6,162 bases of DNA from CAYWTX01 sp964461295. GTDB taxonomy: Bacteria; Planctomycetota; Phycisphaerae; SM23-33. Shown one piece after another: positions 1 through 5,367 of the stretch (within the stretch, counting starts at the first letter, position 1; each line of letters begins with the position of its first letter). The position numbers were made by a program, and so were the translations under genes. A model generated the notes under the pieces. The model was not told the origin of the DNA. It worked only from the letters and a program-made list of their open reading frames with translations, and did not search any database. The stretch is from positions 1-6,162 of the forward strand of contig CAYWTX010000172.1 in NCBI GenBank assembly GCA_964461295.1, read 5' to 3'.

Positions 1-221
1 ACCTTCAGGACGACGTCGGCGCGGGCATAGAGTTCCTCCGCGCCGGCGGCGAATTCCGCTCCCGCCCGCCTGTAGTCGTCGTCGGCGATGTACGAGCCTT
101 CGCCTGCCCGCTGCTCCACGATCACGTTGAGGCGATGCGCCACCATCTTCTCCACCGTGGCCGGCGTGGCGGCCACCCGCCGCTCCCCGCGCATGATCTC
201 CCTTGGAACGCCGACTGTCAT
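1..221 (-). CDS. Alanine dehydrogenase / NAD(P) transhydrogenase alpha family, N-terminal part (runs off left edge)
   Basis: Seventy-three codons are visible from an ATG at 221-219, and the frame is open to the window edge. The product begins MTVGVPREI, then has GERRVAATP, an AGEGS segment, DDDYRRAGAEF and ends ADVVLKV. This order (VGVPREI, ERRVA-TP, AG-GS, D-Y-AGA, ADVVLKV) is that of the N-terminal domain shared by alanine dehydrogenase (NAD-dependent deamination of L-alanine to pyruvate, cytoplasmic) and the alpha subunit of proton-translocating transhydrogenase. The RVAATP form is common in transhydrogenase alpha, while the adjacent Lrp-type gene favours alanine dehydrogenase; the visible part does not decide. 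The start overlaps the stop of the Lrp gene by ATGA, so the two are probably translationally coupled in one transcript. A purine-rich stretch, AGGAAGGGAGAAGG (238-225), supplies the ribosome binding site. Confidence 0.8.
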   Translation of the reverse strand, partial: MTVGVPREIMRGERRVAATPATVEKMVAHRLNVIVEQRAGEGSYIADDDYRRAGAEFAAGAEELYARADVVLK

Positions 222-727
222 CTGCCTTCTCCCTTCCTGCCGGGCCGCCGACGCATCGGGCCCGGCGAGGCCTTCGCCGAGCGATCCAGACACGTCGCCG
301 GAAACCACGGGTCGTAGTTCTTCAGGCATACGAACGTCTCGGAGTTGCGAATGCCCGGAATCCTGGAAAGCTTGTGGGTCACGAAATCCACCAGGCCATA
401 GTGGCTGTCCAGCAGCAGAGTGACGAGGATGTCATACCGCCCGGTGACGATCAGCGTTCGCTGGACCTCCCGAAACCGGTTGATCTGTTCGGCGCATTTC
501 TCGAGTTGTCTGCCCTCGATGCTCAGGCCGATCACGGCCAGGTACGGCCCCGGCGTCCGCTCCGTATTGACCAGGGCCTCAATCTTCAGGACGCGCGAGT
601 CGATCAACCGCCGCAGGCGCAGACGAATGGTGCCCTCCGAGACGTCCACCCGGCGAGCGATGTCGCTGTTCATCGCGCGACCGTTCCGCGCCAGCAGCGA
701 TATGATACGTAGGTCGGTGGCATCCAT
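218..727 (-). CDS. Lrp/AsnC family transcriptional regulator
   Basis: The 169-residue product has the two-domain layout of the feast/famine regulators. Residues 1-50 form the AsnC-type winged helix-turn-helix (MDATDLRIISLLARNGR, then SDIARRVDVSEGTIRLRLRRL with the recognition helix near 30-42). Residues 62-138 form the RAM ligand-binding/oligomerisation domain, including VTGRYDILVTLLL (94-106) and IPGIRNSETFVCL (123-135), close to the family's G-x-YD and PGV-x-x-T-x-x-x-L patterns. Such proteins bind DNA as dimers to octamers and respond to amino acids; a neighbour of the alanine dehydrogenase family suggests alanine as effector, which is inference. The tail after residue 140 is basic and looks unstructured, slightly longer than usual. 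The ATG at 727 is preceded by a good promoter but no Shine-Dalgarno sequence. The gene overlaps the next one by ATGA. Confidence 0.92.
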   Translation of the reverse strand: MDATDLRIISLLARNGRAMNSDIARRVDVSEGTIRLRLRRLIDSRVLKIEALVNTERTPGPYLAVIGLSIEGRQLEKCAEQINRFREVQRTLIVTGRYDILVTLLLDSHYGLVDFVTHKLSRIPGIRNSETFVCLKNYDPWFPATCLDRSAKASPGPMRRRPGRKGEGR

Positions 728-729
728 GA

Positions 730-742
730 TACGAATTTCGTA
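730..742. promoter_or_regulatory. Palindrome TACGAA-T-TTCGTA, candidate autoregulatory operator
   Basis: A perfect 6-1-6 palindrome lies between the predicted transcription start and the ATG of the Lrp-type gene. Its half-site TTTCGTA (736-742) recurs exactly at 767-773, 31 bp away (about three helical turns), inside the promoter spacer. A looser copy of the flanking AATT-GTACTC occurs at 753-762. Lrp-family proteins usually bind several phased, imperfect palindromes and repress their own genes, so this is a plausible operator. Binding is inferred, not shown. Confidence 0.45.
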
Positions 743-753
743 CTCTGAATGGA

Positions 754-782
754 ATTGTACTCGTGTTTTCGTAGTCAGTCAA
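754..782 (-). promoter_or_regulatory. Sigma-70-type promoter of the Lrp-type gene
   Basis: On the minus strand TTGACT (782-777) and TACAAT (759-754) are separated by exactly 17 nt, a near-consensus housekeeping promoter. Transcription would begin near 747, leaving a leader of about 20 nt before the ATG at 727. The -10 sequence sits in GTACAATTCC, almost the same as the GTACAATCCC before the kinase-like gene. Confidence 0.7.
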
Positions 783-795
783 GGAAATCGACAAC

Positions 796-944
796 AATTC
801 CCGCGCCGGCCGTGACGAGGTGCCGCTCGTATGGGCGCCGCGGCCCTCGTCGACGCCGGGCACGCCCTGGCCGTGAACATGCGCCGCGGCACGATCGTCA
901 ACTCCGCCGTTGCGGCGGCGTTCCCGGATCTGCCCAAGGAGTAG
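796..944 (+). pseudogene. Decayed 3' end of an alanine dehydrogenase-like gene
   Basis: In one forward frame 797-832 reads IPAPAVTRCRSY, resembling the conserved PGAV-x-RTS segment near the C-terminus of alanine dehydrogenases. In another frame 843-944 reads ALVDAGHALAVNMRRG followed by TIVNSAVAAAFPDLPKE and a TAG. That resembles the family's C-terminal pattern (ALADKG, then GLN-x-x-x-G-x-x-x-x-AVAxAF-x-LP). The frame change at about 833-843 and the missing residues between blocks indicate a decayed fragment, not a working gene. An ATG at 831 could open a 37-residue ORF, but with no convincing ribosome binding site. The fragment starts immediately behind the Lrp promoter on the other strand and ends 3 nt before the stop of the convergent kinase-like gene. 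The assignment rests on recalled motifs and is tentative. Confidence 0.45.
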
Positions 945-947
945 CCC

Positions 948-2651
948 CTACATTTTCCGCAGCAGCTCGAAGTTGCAGATCAGCATCGTCGGCAGGCCGT
1001 CGGAGCCGGTGGCGAGCCTGCCGTCGGCGAGGCGGCTGAGGAGGAGGTGCCCGCCGCGGAGGTTGAGGTCCTCCACGCCGGCTCTGGCCAGGCCGTCGCG
1101 GGCACGCCGCATCAGGTCCAGGTACATCGGCTCGTCGAGCAGCCCCTGGCGGTAGGCCTGAAGGGCGTTGATGGACGTGAACGGCGGGTCGTCTTTCGTG
1201 GCCAGCAGTTCGTCGGGCCCGTTCCAGTACCCCCAGAGGATGATGTAGTCGCGGTCCTTTCGCAGCAGCGGCTGGCTGTCGGGCGTGCGCAGCGAGGCGT
1301 GCGTGGCGTAGCGCCGGTCGTCGGCGAGGGCCTCGGCGAGGGCGGCCTTCTCGCCGGTCATGTACACCGCCCGCGGGTAGATCGAGCCGATCCCAGCCGC
1401 GGTGAGCCGCATCGCCAGCGAGACTTCCTCGAACGGGCTGTTGTACCCGTGGTCGAGGATGTGCTTCTCATCGGCCTTGAACGGGTCCATGTCGGGGCGC
1501 TCGCCGACTCGGCTGACGCGCCAGACCAGGTGGATGCTGTCCTTGGTGAAGGTGTCGTAGACCTGGTTGGTGACGCTGAGCCGCGTGCGTGCGGTCTTGC
1601 GCCACTTCTCGGGCAGGAAGTAGTCGAACAGGTCGGGGTCGCGCCCGACAACCCACAGCGCGCCGCCGGTGGACTCGATCCGCCCGTGGACGTAATCGAC
1701 GCCCATCACGTTCACCGGATGCAGGTGGGGCGGGAACGCCGCGGCCGCCTGGAAGCGGCGGGCCTGCTTGACAAGATACCGCTGACGGCGCTGGGCTCGC
1801 ACTTCGCGCTCGCGCTGCCCCGTGCGCTGGAGCAGTTCGAAGTCGATGGCCGCGTAGAGGGGTTGCCCGTCGCGGGCGGCCTCCAGCCCGCCGGCGGCGG
1901 CGGGGCGGACGATGAGGTTCTCCGGCTTGTTGTCGCGCATCACGAAGCCGTTGTCGCGCAGGTCGCGGTCGGCGCGGGCCACCAGGCCCGGCAGAGCCTC
2001 GCGGGCGATCAGCCCGTTTCGCATCGCCTCGGCGGCGTCCAGCCCCTTGATCCACTCGTAGATCACGGCGTAGTTGCGCTCGAAGTCCAGTTCGAGTTCC
2101 CAATGGTCGTCCTGCTTGGCCTCCAGCAGGTAGAGCTTGCGTCCGAGCTGCTCGGGGTCAATCTTCCTGCCGGGCACGTAGATCGCCAGGGGCTTGTGGG
2201 TGAGCAGCGGGTGTCCGCCGCGTCGGGCGGCCGAGCGAAGCTCCATCGTGAGGGCGAACTCCTCGAAGGGGCTGTTGAACTCGGCGCCGGCGCTGCCGCG
2301 GACGCGGGTGGCGCAGGGGATGTCCTGGCCCATGCGGTTCCACTTGAGGACGATGTCGCGCTGCCTTCCGGCGAAGGGCTTGGTGCGGATGCGGTAGATG
2401 GCGCTCGTGCCGTCAAGGCGGCGGCGGTTGGCGCGCGACCAGTCTTCGTCGGTCCAGTAGCGGTGGGGCAGGAGCATCTCGGCCAGGGGCACGCCGTGTG
2501 CGGTGAGGTAAAGGTCGTCGCCGCCGCCGAGGCGCAGGTGGACGTAGTCGACGTCCATGACGCGCAGCCGCGGCCAGAGCGAGAGGTCCGCGGGCAGGGC
2601 GGGGAAGGGAGCAAGTGCAGCGTCGCCACGTTGATCGTCCATGGTGGTCAT
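948..2651 (-). CDS. Duplicated kinase-like protein (kinase plus pseudokinase halves)
   Basis: The 567-residue product is not a family I can name, but its layout is clear. It is an internal duplication with an offset of about 280-290 residues: VDYVH at 34-38 and 318-322; NSPFEE at 126-131 and 404-409; FELL at 271-274 and 561-564. The first half carries kinase-like landmarks in order: IVLKW with Lys103, Glu130/131 in NSPFEE, hinge-like VIYEWIKG (196-203), RDNKPEN (239-245) matching the HRDLKPEN catalytic loop, and AIDFELL (268-274) matching the DFG metal-binding motif. In the second half the corresponding loop is LNLRGGH (529-535) and the DFG position is NFELL (560-564), so Asp240, Asn245 and Asp270 correspond to Asn530, His535 and Asn560. 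No signal peptide or membrane segment is seen, so it is probably cytoplasmic. It is monocistronic and convergent with the decayed fragment at 796-944. An alternative start is the ATG at 2642. The kinase fold is inference from motifs; the repeat is seen directly. Confidence 0.8.
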   Translation of the reverse strand: MTTMDDQRGDAALAPFPALPADLSLWPRLRVMDVDYVHLRLGGGDDLYLTAHGVPLAEMLLPHRYWTDEDWSRANRRRLDGTSAIYRIRTKPFAGRQRDIVLKWNRMGQDIPCATRVRGSAGAEFNSPFEEFALTMELRSAARRGGHPLLTHKPLAIYVPGRKIDPEQLGRKLYLLEAKQDDHWELELDFERNYAVIYEWIKGLDAAEAMRNGLIAREALPGLVARADRDLRDNGFVMRDNKPENLIVRPAAAGGLEAARDGQPLYAAIDFELLQRTGQREREVRAQRRQRYLVKQARRFQAAAAFPPHLHPVNVMGVDYVHGRIESTGGALWVVGRDPDLFDYFLPEKWRKTARTRLSVTNQVYDTFTKDSIHLVWRVSRVGERPDMDPFKADEKHILDHGYNSPFEEVSLAMRLTAAGIGSIYPRAVYMTGEKAALAEALADDRRYATHASLRTPDSQPLLRKDRDYIILWGYWNGPDELLATKDDPPFTSINALQAYRQGLLDEPMYLDLMRRARDGLARAGVEDLNLRGGHLLLSRLADGRLATGSDGLPTMLICNFELLRKM

Positions 2652-2660
2652 GCAGGGGGG

Positions 2661-2689
2661 ATTGTACGCCGAACGGGCAGGGCTGCGAA
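2661..2689 (-). promoter_or_regulatory. Promoter of the kinase-like gene, (near-)leaderless
   Basis: TACAAT (2666-2661) has a weak -35 partner TTCGCA (2689-2684) at 17 nt spacing on the minus strand. The expected transcription start, about 2654, lies only 2-4 nt before the ATG at 2651, and the C-rich bases between hold no Shine-Dalgarno sequence. The mRNA would be leaderless or nearly so, or use the in-frame ATG at 2642. Confidence 0.5.
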
Positions 2690-2711
2690 AGCGAAAGGGA
2701 CCGAGAGGCTG

Positions 2712-2785
2712 GTCGGGTAAGCCCGGGCGGTTGCCCGCCCGGGCTCCCCACGGATCCGGACTTGCGGGATTCCAGCATCCGGCTC
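2712..2785 (-). ncRNA. Group II intron domains V and VI
   Basis: Domain V (2785-2753) starts GAGCCGGATGC and ends AAGTCCGGATC. It has the conserved AGC triad, a basal stem GAGCCGGA/TCCGGATC (one mismatch opposite the triad G), the two-base bulge region and a capped distal stem. Domain VI follows with a perfect 10-bp stem (2744-2735 with 2730-2721) closed by a GCAA tetraloop of the GNRA type. The unpaired A at 2718 is the candidate branch point, 7 nt from a 3' end in GAC (2714-2712), which fits the AY consensus. One T in the distal stem of domain V (2775) breaks a pair and may mark decay. Confidence 0.8.
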
Positions 2786-3190
2786 TTCAGACCTTGGATT
2801 GGCTACGGGCTACAGGTACGGCTGCCCGATGGACCGGGGCTTTGCTCTGCCGGTTGCCCCGTCCGGCCTTGAACGCGGAGACGATGGGGACTCCCAGGTT
2901 CCTGGGCGACCCTTGTGTACATGCCCTGGCCTTCGACCCCGGCGGGCCGCCGCGCCAAGCCCATACGGCGCGTCGGTGTTGCCTTCCGCTGTCATGACGG
3001 CGTCGGCTCCCGCGATAGGACTACCTTTCGAGGCTCAATCCCACGGCCTGCACACTCGCTGTCTACGCCTCGCCGGAGAGGATTGCTCTCTGACGCAAGA
3101 CTCGCTACCGGCTGCCGGCTACGCTTGCCGGCCGGGCTAACCCCCGCCGAGTCCCACTACAAGGTTCACATGCTATGTTCTACATGGCAC
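2712..3190 (-). mobile_element. Group II intron lacking its reverse transcriptase (likely class C type; 5' end tentative)
   Basis: The 3' end (domains V and VI, 2712-2785) is well supported; see that entry. Reading 5' to 3' on the minus strand, the region upstream of it contains dense structure: GACTCG pairing with CGAGTC across a GCCGGC-7 nt-GCCGGC hairpin (about 3115-3155), then further GC-rich stems. There is no reverse transcriptase frame. A short open frame (2995-2810) beginning MTAEGNTDAPYG could be the leftover start of the intron protein, which I can only suggest. A GTGCC at 3190-3186 near the expected distance resembles the GTGYG 5' consensus and would give an intron of 479 nt, about the size of a ribozyme without an ORF. 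The insertion lies about 60 bp upstream of the kinase-like gene, between its promoter and the repeat cluster. Confidence 0.6.
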
Positions 3191-3200
3191 TCCTCCTTGC

Positions 3201-3215
3201 CCAGGCTTCGCCTGG
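3201..3215. repeat. Hairpin repeat CCAGGC-TTC-GCCTGG
   Basis: A perfect 6-bp stem with a 3-nt loop lies just outside the probable 5' end of the group II intron. It resembles the AGCCTGGG-type short repeats I recall from planctomycete intergenic DNA. Class C group II introns characteristically insert next to stem-loops, so it may have been the insertion target. Confidence 0.6.
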
Positions 3216-3263
3216 CGCTCCACGACCGCAGTTGCTGAGACGGGCTTCGAGATCTGCATCGGG

Positions 3264-3347
3264 TTCTTCAGCCTGAAGGGCTGATGTATGACAGCCCAGG
3301 GCAACGCCCTGGGGATGTGGCAATGCAAATGACAAGCCCTGTAGGGG
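3264..3347 (-). repeat. Palindromic dispersed repeat, copy 1
   Basis: Reading on the minus strand the module runs GCCCCTACAGGGCTTG, an unconserved spacer, the hairpin CCCAGGGCGTTGCCCTGGG (3313-3295; 8-bp stem, 3-nt loop), CT-TC, another spacer, and CCCTTCAGGCTGAAGAA. It matches copy 2 block by block over about 85 nt. No protein-coding role is likely. Confidence 0.75.
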
Positions 3348-3378
3348 CGACACAAAGGCCTTGCCCGGCACTTATCCC

Positions 3379-3464
3379 GCCCTTTCAGGGCTCGACGTGT
3401 CTTGGCGTAGGGTTCCCAGGGCGTTGCCCTGGGCTATCGAATCTCACCCCTTCAGGTTGAGGAA
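3379..3464 (+). repeat. Palindromic dispersed repeat, copy 2 (divergent to copy 1)
   Basis: The same module as copy 1 on the forward strand: GCCCTTTCAGGGCTCG, spacer, CCCAGGGCGTTGCCCTGGG (3415-3433), CTATC, spacer, CCCCTTCAGGTTGAGGAA. The hairpin is identical to copy 1 and the outer blocks differ by a few bases. The two copies face away from each other with about 31 bp between them. Confidence 0.75.
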
Positions 3465-3633
3465 ACGCCGCACCAACGGTCGTGGACCCCGTTCGCGCCC
3501 CGCCGTTCGGCGCGCCCGCTTGCCGTTGGCCGTTGGCCGACCCACAACCTCCATCACGGCGCGTCCTTGCCGTGTCCCTCCGAGACACATGGCCCGATGG
3601 GAATCCCACCATCTTCTGTCCTTTACTCCTTGG

Positions 3634-3654
3634 AACTAGGGCGCGTCCCTAGTT
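3634..3654. terminator. Hairpin downstream of the WG-repeat gene, possible terminator without T-run
   Basis: AACTAGGG and CCCTAGTT form a perfect 8-bp stem around a 5-nt loop, about 50 nt beyond the stop of the WG-repeat gene. No T-tract follows on the minus strand, so it is not a classical intrinsic terminator; it may stabilise the transcript end. Confidence 0.3.
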
Positions 3655-3706
3655 TCCCCCGCCCCCCTTCTCCTCCCCCCCGGGCCCTCACCGGCCCACC
3701 CTACCC
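3647..3706 (-). other. Two tandem G-quadruplex motifs at the 3' end of the WG transcript
   Basis: On the minus strand the stop codon TAG opens the first G-run. 3706-3685 reads GGG-TA-GGG-T-GGG-(7 nt)-GGG. 3681-3647 reads G7-(7 nt)-G6-C-G5-AAACTA-GGG. Both fit the G3+N1-7 pattern in the sense (RNA) orientation. A role in ending transcription or protecting the 3' end is inference. Confidence 0.5.
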
Positions 3707-4851
3707 TAACGCCCGCGCGACAAAGGTCGTTGGTCCAGCACACCCCCCGCATTTCCTGTCCCAGGTTTGACCTCATTCCCCGCTTTGTCAATATACAATG
3801 ATACCCCGTTGGATACGACGGAGGCCACACCACCGCAAAACTCGGATGCGGAATCAAACCTCCCCGGGACTGCTTCTTTTCCGTCACGACCAACGTAACA
3901 CCAACCGTCCTTACCACCGAGCTTTCTTACTGCAATTACACCTTCTCTGAACTGCCCAGTCACAGTCACACCACCAAAGCGGGGGGTACAGATAACCCGC
4001 CCGCTTCTATCAATTATACCCCATTCTACCTGAGCGCCAGCATATACACCAACCGCAGCCAAACTCTCGCTGAATGGCTTAGCGTCAGCGTACCGCGCAG
4101 GCGAGATAGATTTGCCTTTTGGATCAATGTACCCCCAGCCGATCCCAGAGCTGGCGACGCCATCTGTTATCTCCACCTGATCTACACCAAAGTAGACGTT
4201 CGCCAACCCTTCCCGAAATATTCCAACCGCCTCAAAACGTGGATCGACAAGTATCCGCCCGTTCTTATCAATAAACCCCCATCGCATCTCCCTGTCCCGC
4301 AATTTCTTTACTGCCGCAAACCCTTCCGAGAACGGGCCTACCTCCTCATACTCTGTTGGTACCACCACCTCGCCGACACAGTCACAAAACCCCCATTTGG
4401 TGCTAATCCTAGACCTCACTGGTGCTAACCCACAACTAAATTGATCGACCATGCTGAACTTACCTTTGGCAACCCATTCCCCATTCGGCTTCAGAAAGCC
4501 CACGGTGTTACCCATCTCGATGGAGGCGACAGCAAGTCCAGACCTAAAGACTAGTGGAATATCAGAAATGGCAGGTACGACAATATTGCCGCAGGCATCC
4601 AGTACCCCCCACTTGCCTAACGAACTCTGAAAACTAGCATACCGCTTTACGGTATCGGTGACAGCAAGATACCGCGGAGCTACTACTATACGACCTGTCG
4701 CATCCATTAGGCCCATGCGACCGGAGTTACGATCTACGAAGCTCAAATACTTGCTGCAAACCTGCCTGCCTCCTTTGTTAGGTTCCCCACAACCGGCAAA
4801 GTACGAGGCAAGGAATGCAACGGTTAAGGTAATGCAACCGGTGTTAGTCAA
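3706..4851 (-). CDS. WG-repeat lipoprotein, candidate immunity partner of the RHS tip
   Basis: The 381-residue product starts with a short hydrophobic signal, CITLTVAFLASYFAGC, giving a likely lipidation site at Cys21 (lipobox FAGC; Phe at -3 is less usual than Leu). Residues 35-362 form eight or nine WG (KWG) repeats of about 35-40 residues: WG at 81, 153, 191, 239 and 277, with degenerate copies near 46, 117, 317 and 350. Each continues as x-x-D-x-x-G-x-x-x-x-x-x-F/Y, then F-x-x-G-x-A-x-V. The last 20 residues are not repeat. Such arrays probably form beta-structured binding surfaces; no enzyme activity is expected. The start is TTG, supported by GAGGAG (4863-4858) at 6 nt spacing. It lies 24 nt after the RHS tip stop, with no room for a promoter, so it is probably cotranscribed. 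It shares the lower GC of the tip. Its position is that of an immunity gene and its envelope location would suit an envelope-acting effector; both are inferences. Confidence 0.85.
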   Translation of the reverse strand: MTNTGCITLTVAFLASYFAGCGEPNKGGRQVCSKYLSFVDRNSGRMGLMDATGRIVVAPRYLAVTDTVKRYASFQSSLGKWGVLDACGNIVVPAISDIPLVFRSGLAVASIEMGNTVGFLKPNGEWVAKGKFSMVDQFSCGLAPVRSRISTKWGFCDCVGEVVVPTEYEEVGPFSEGFAAVKKLRDREMRWGFIDKNGRILVDPRFEAVGIFREGLANVYFGVDQVEITDGVASSGIGWGYIDPKGKSISPARYADAKPFSESLAAVGVYAGAQVEWGIIDRSGRVICTPRFGGVTVTGQFREGVIAVRKLGGKDGWCYVGRDGKEAVPGRFDSASEFCGGVASVVSNGVSLYIDKAGNEVKPGTGNAGGVLDQRPLSRGR

Positions 4852-4857
4852 AGTGTT

Positions 4858-4863
4858 CTCCTC
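4858..4863 (-). promoter_or_regulatory. Strong ribosome binding site deciding a TTG start
   Basis: GAGGAG, followed by AACACT and then TTG at 4851-4849. No ATG or GTG fits both this site and the lipoprotein signal, so TTG is the likely start of the WG-repeat gene. Confidence 0.7.
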
Positions 4864-4875
4864 GGTTGGGTGCCG

Positions 4876-5367
4876 CTATCTGTACCTCTCCCAGAGTGAC
4901 TGTAGCGTGATACCCGCGACCTTCTCTATGTGCGCATTATTCTCCCGCGCTTTTACCATTGCCTTTTCTTCTGCCTGACGAAGTGCAGGAACAAAGTCGT
5001 GTTGCTGTAGGACACGTTGCCCTTCCTCCAAAAGGATGTAGTTCCACCAGACACCATGCCTTTGATTATGCGTGTACGTTTCGTTCAACGCGTTAGTGAC
5101 CAGGCCGGTTAGCTCCTTAGCCAGATCCTGGTTGGAATGGTAGGACGGATGAGGTTCGACGGACTTCCCGTAGCTCGTGACATTGAGGGTAATATCGCGA
5201 AGATTCGAGTAGGCAAAACGTGGCCATGACGAACCTTCACACTTTCTCAAGTAGATGTCTGCCGTTACTGTTCCGTTTATGTCGCAGTGAGCCCGCCTCA
5301 GTTTCTTCTCTTCTCTGAGCAGAAGGGTCCGCTGAACAGTCTTGGTTATTCGTAACCCTTCTTTCAC
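4876..5367 (-). CDS. C-terminal tip domain of the RHS protein, separated by a frameshift
   Basis: Annotated alone, this frame would start at a GTG (5367) and give 163 residues. However, protein-like sequence in the same frame continues upstream to about 5466 (VTKAEADKAIKSLLLDYPGN then SSKRGIASAGDVLVKEG) and joins smoothly to the RHS frame after LEIEK if one A is added to the A4 run at 5470-5467. I therefore read it as the distal part of the RHS variable C-terminal domain. It is mostly polar and charged, with a possible alpha-helical start (TKTVQRTLLLREEKKLRR), a beta-like middle (CDINGTVTADIYLRK) and a helical end (QAEEKAMVKARENN). His/Trp-rich THNQRHGVWW and QQHDF could hold active-site residues, but I recognise no toxin or enzyme family. 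Visibly lower GC than the RHS core. If the frameshift is real, this half would need its own initiation at GTG, with no clear ribosome binding site. Confidence 0.6.
   Translation of the reverse strand: MKEGLRITKTVQRTLLLREEKKLRRAHCDINGTVTADIYLRKCEGSSWPRFAYSNLRDITLNVTSYGKSVEPHPSYHSNQDLAKELTGLVTNALNETYTHNQRHGVWWNYILLEEGQRVLQQHDFVPALRQAEEKAMVKARENNAHIEKVAGITLQSLWERYR

Noticed and set aside
579..863. Minus-strand frame of about 94 codons spanning the Lrp promoter
   Set aside because: It overlaps the regulator gene in another frame and crosses its promoter and operator; no recognisable content.
1047..2720. Long open frame on the plus strand (about 557 codons) opposite the kinase-like gene
   Set aside because: It is Val/Gly/Ala/Arg-rich low-information sequence antisense to a gene with clear internal duplication; long antisense frames are usual in GC-rich coding DNA.
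2721..2744. GC-rich 10-bp hairpin as an intrinsic terminator
   Set aside because: No T-run follows on either strand, and the GCAA tetraloop, adjoining domain V and the AY end explain it as group II intron domain VI.
3173..3639. Several short open frames across the repeat cluster
   Set aside because: They lie over palindromic repeats and occur in overlapping frames on both strands; such repeats often yield spurious predicted proteins.
5364..5367. Overlap of stop TGA and start GTG as genuine translational coupling of two separate genes
   Set aside because: Protein-like sequence in the downstream frame continues about 100 nt upstream of the GTG, and the end of the upstream frame looks out of frame, so a frameshift fits better.
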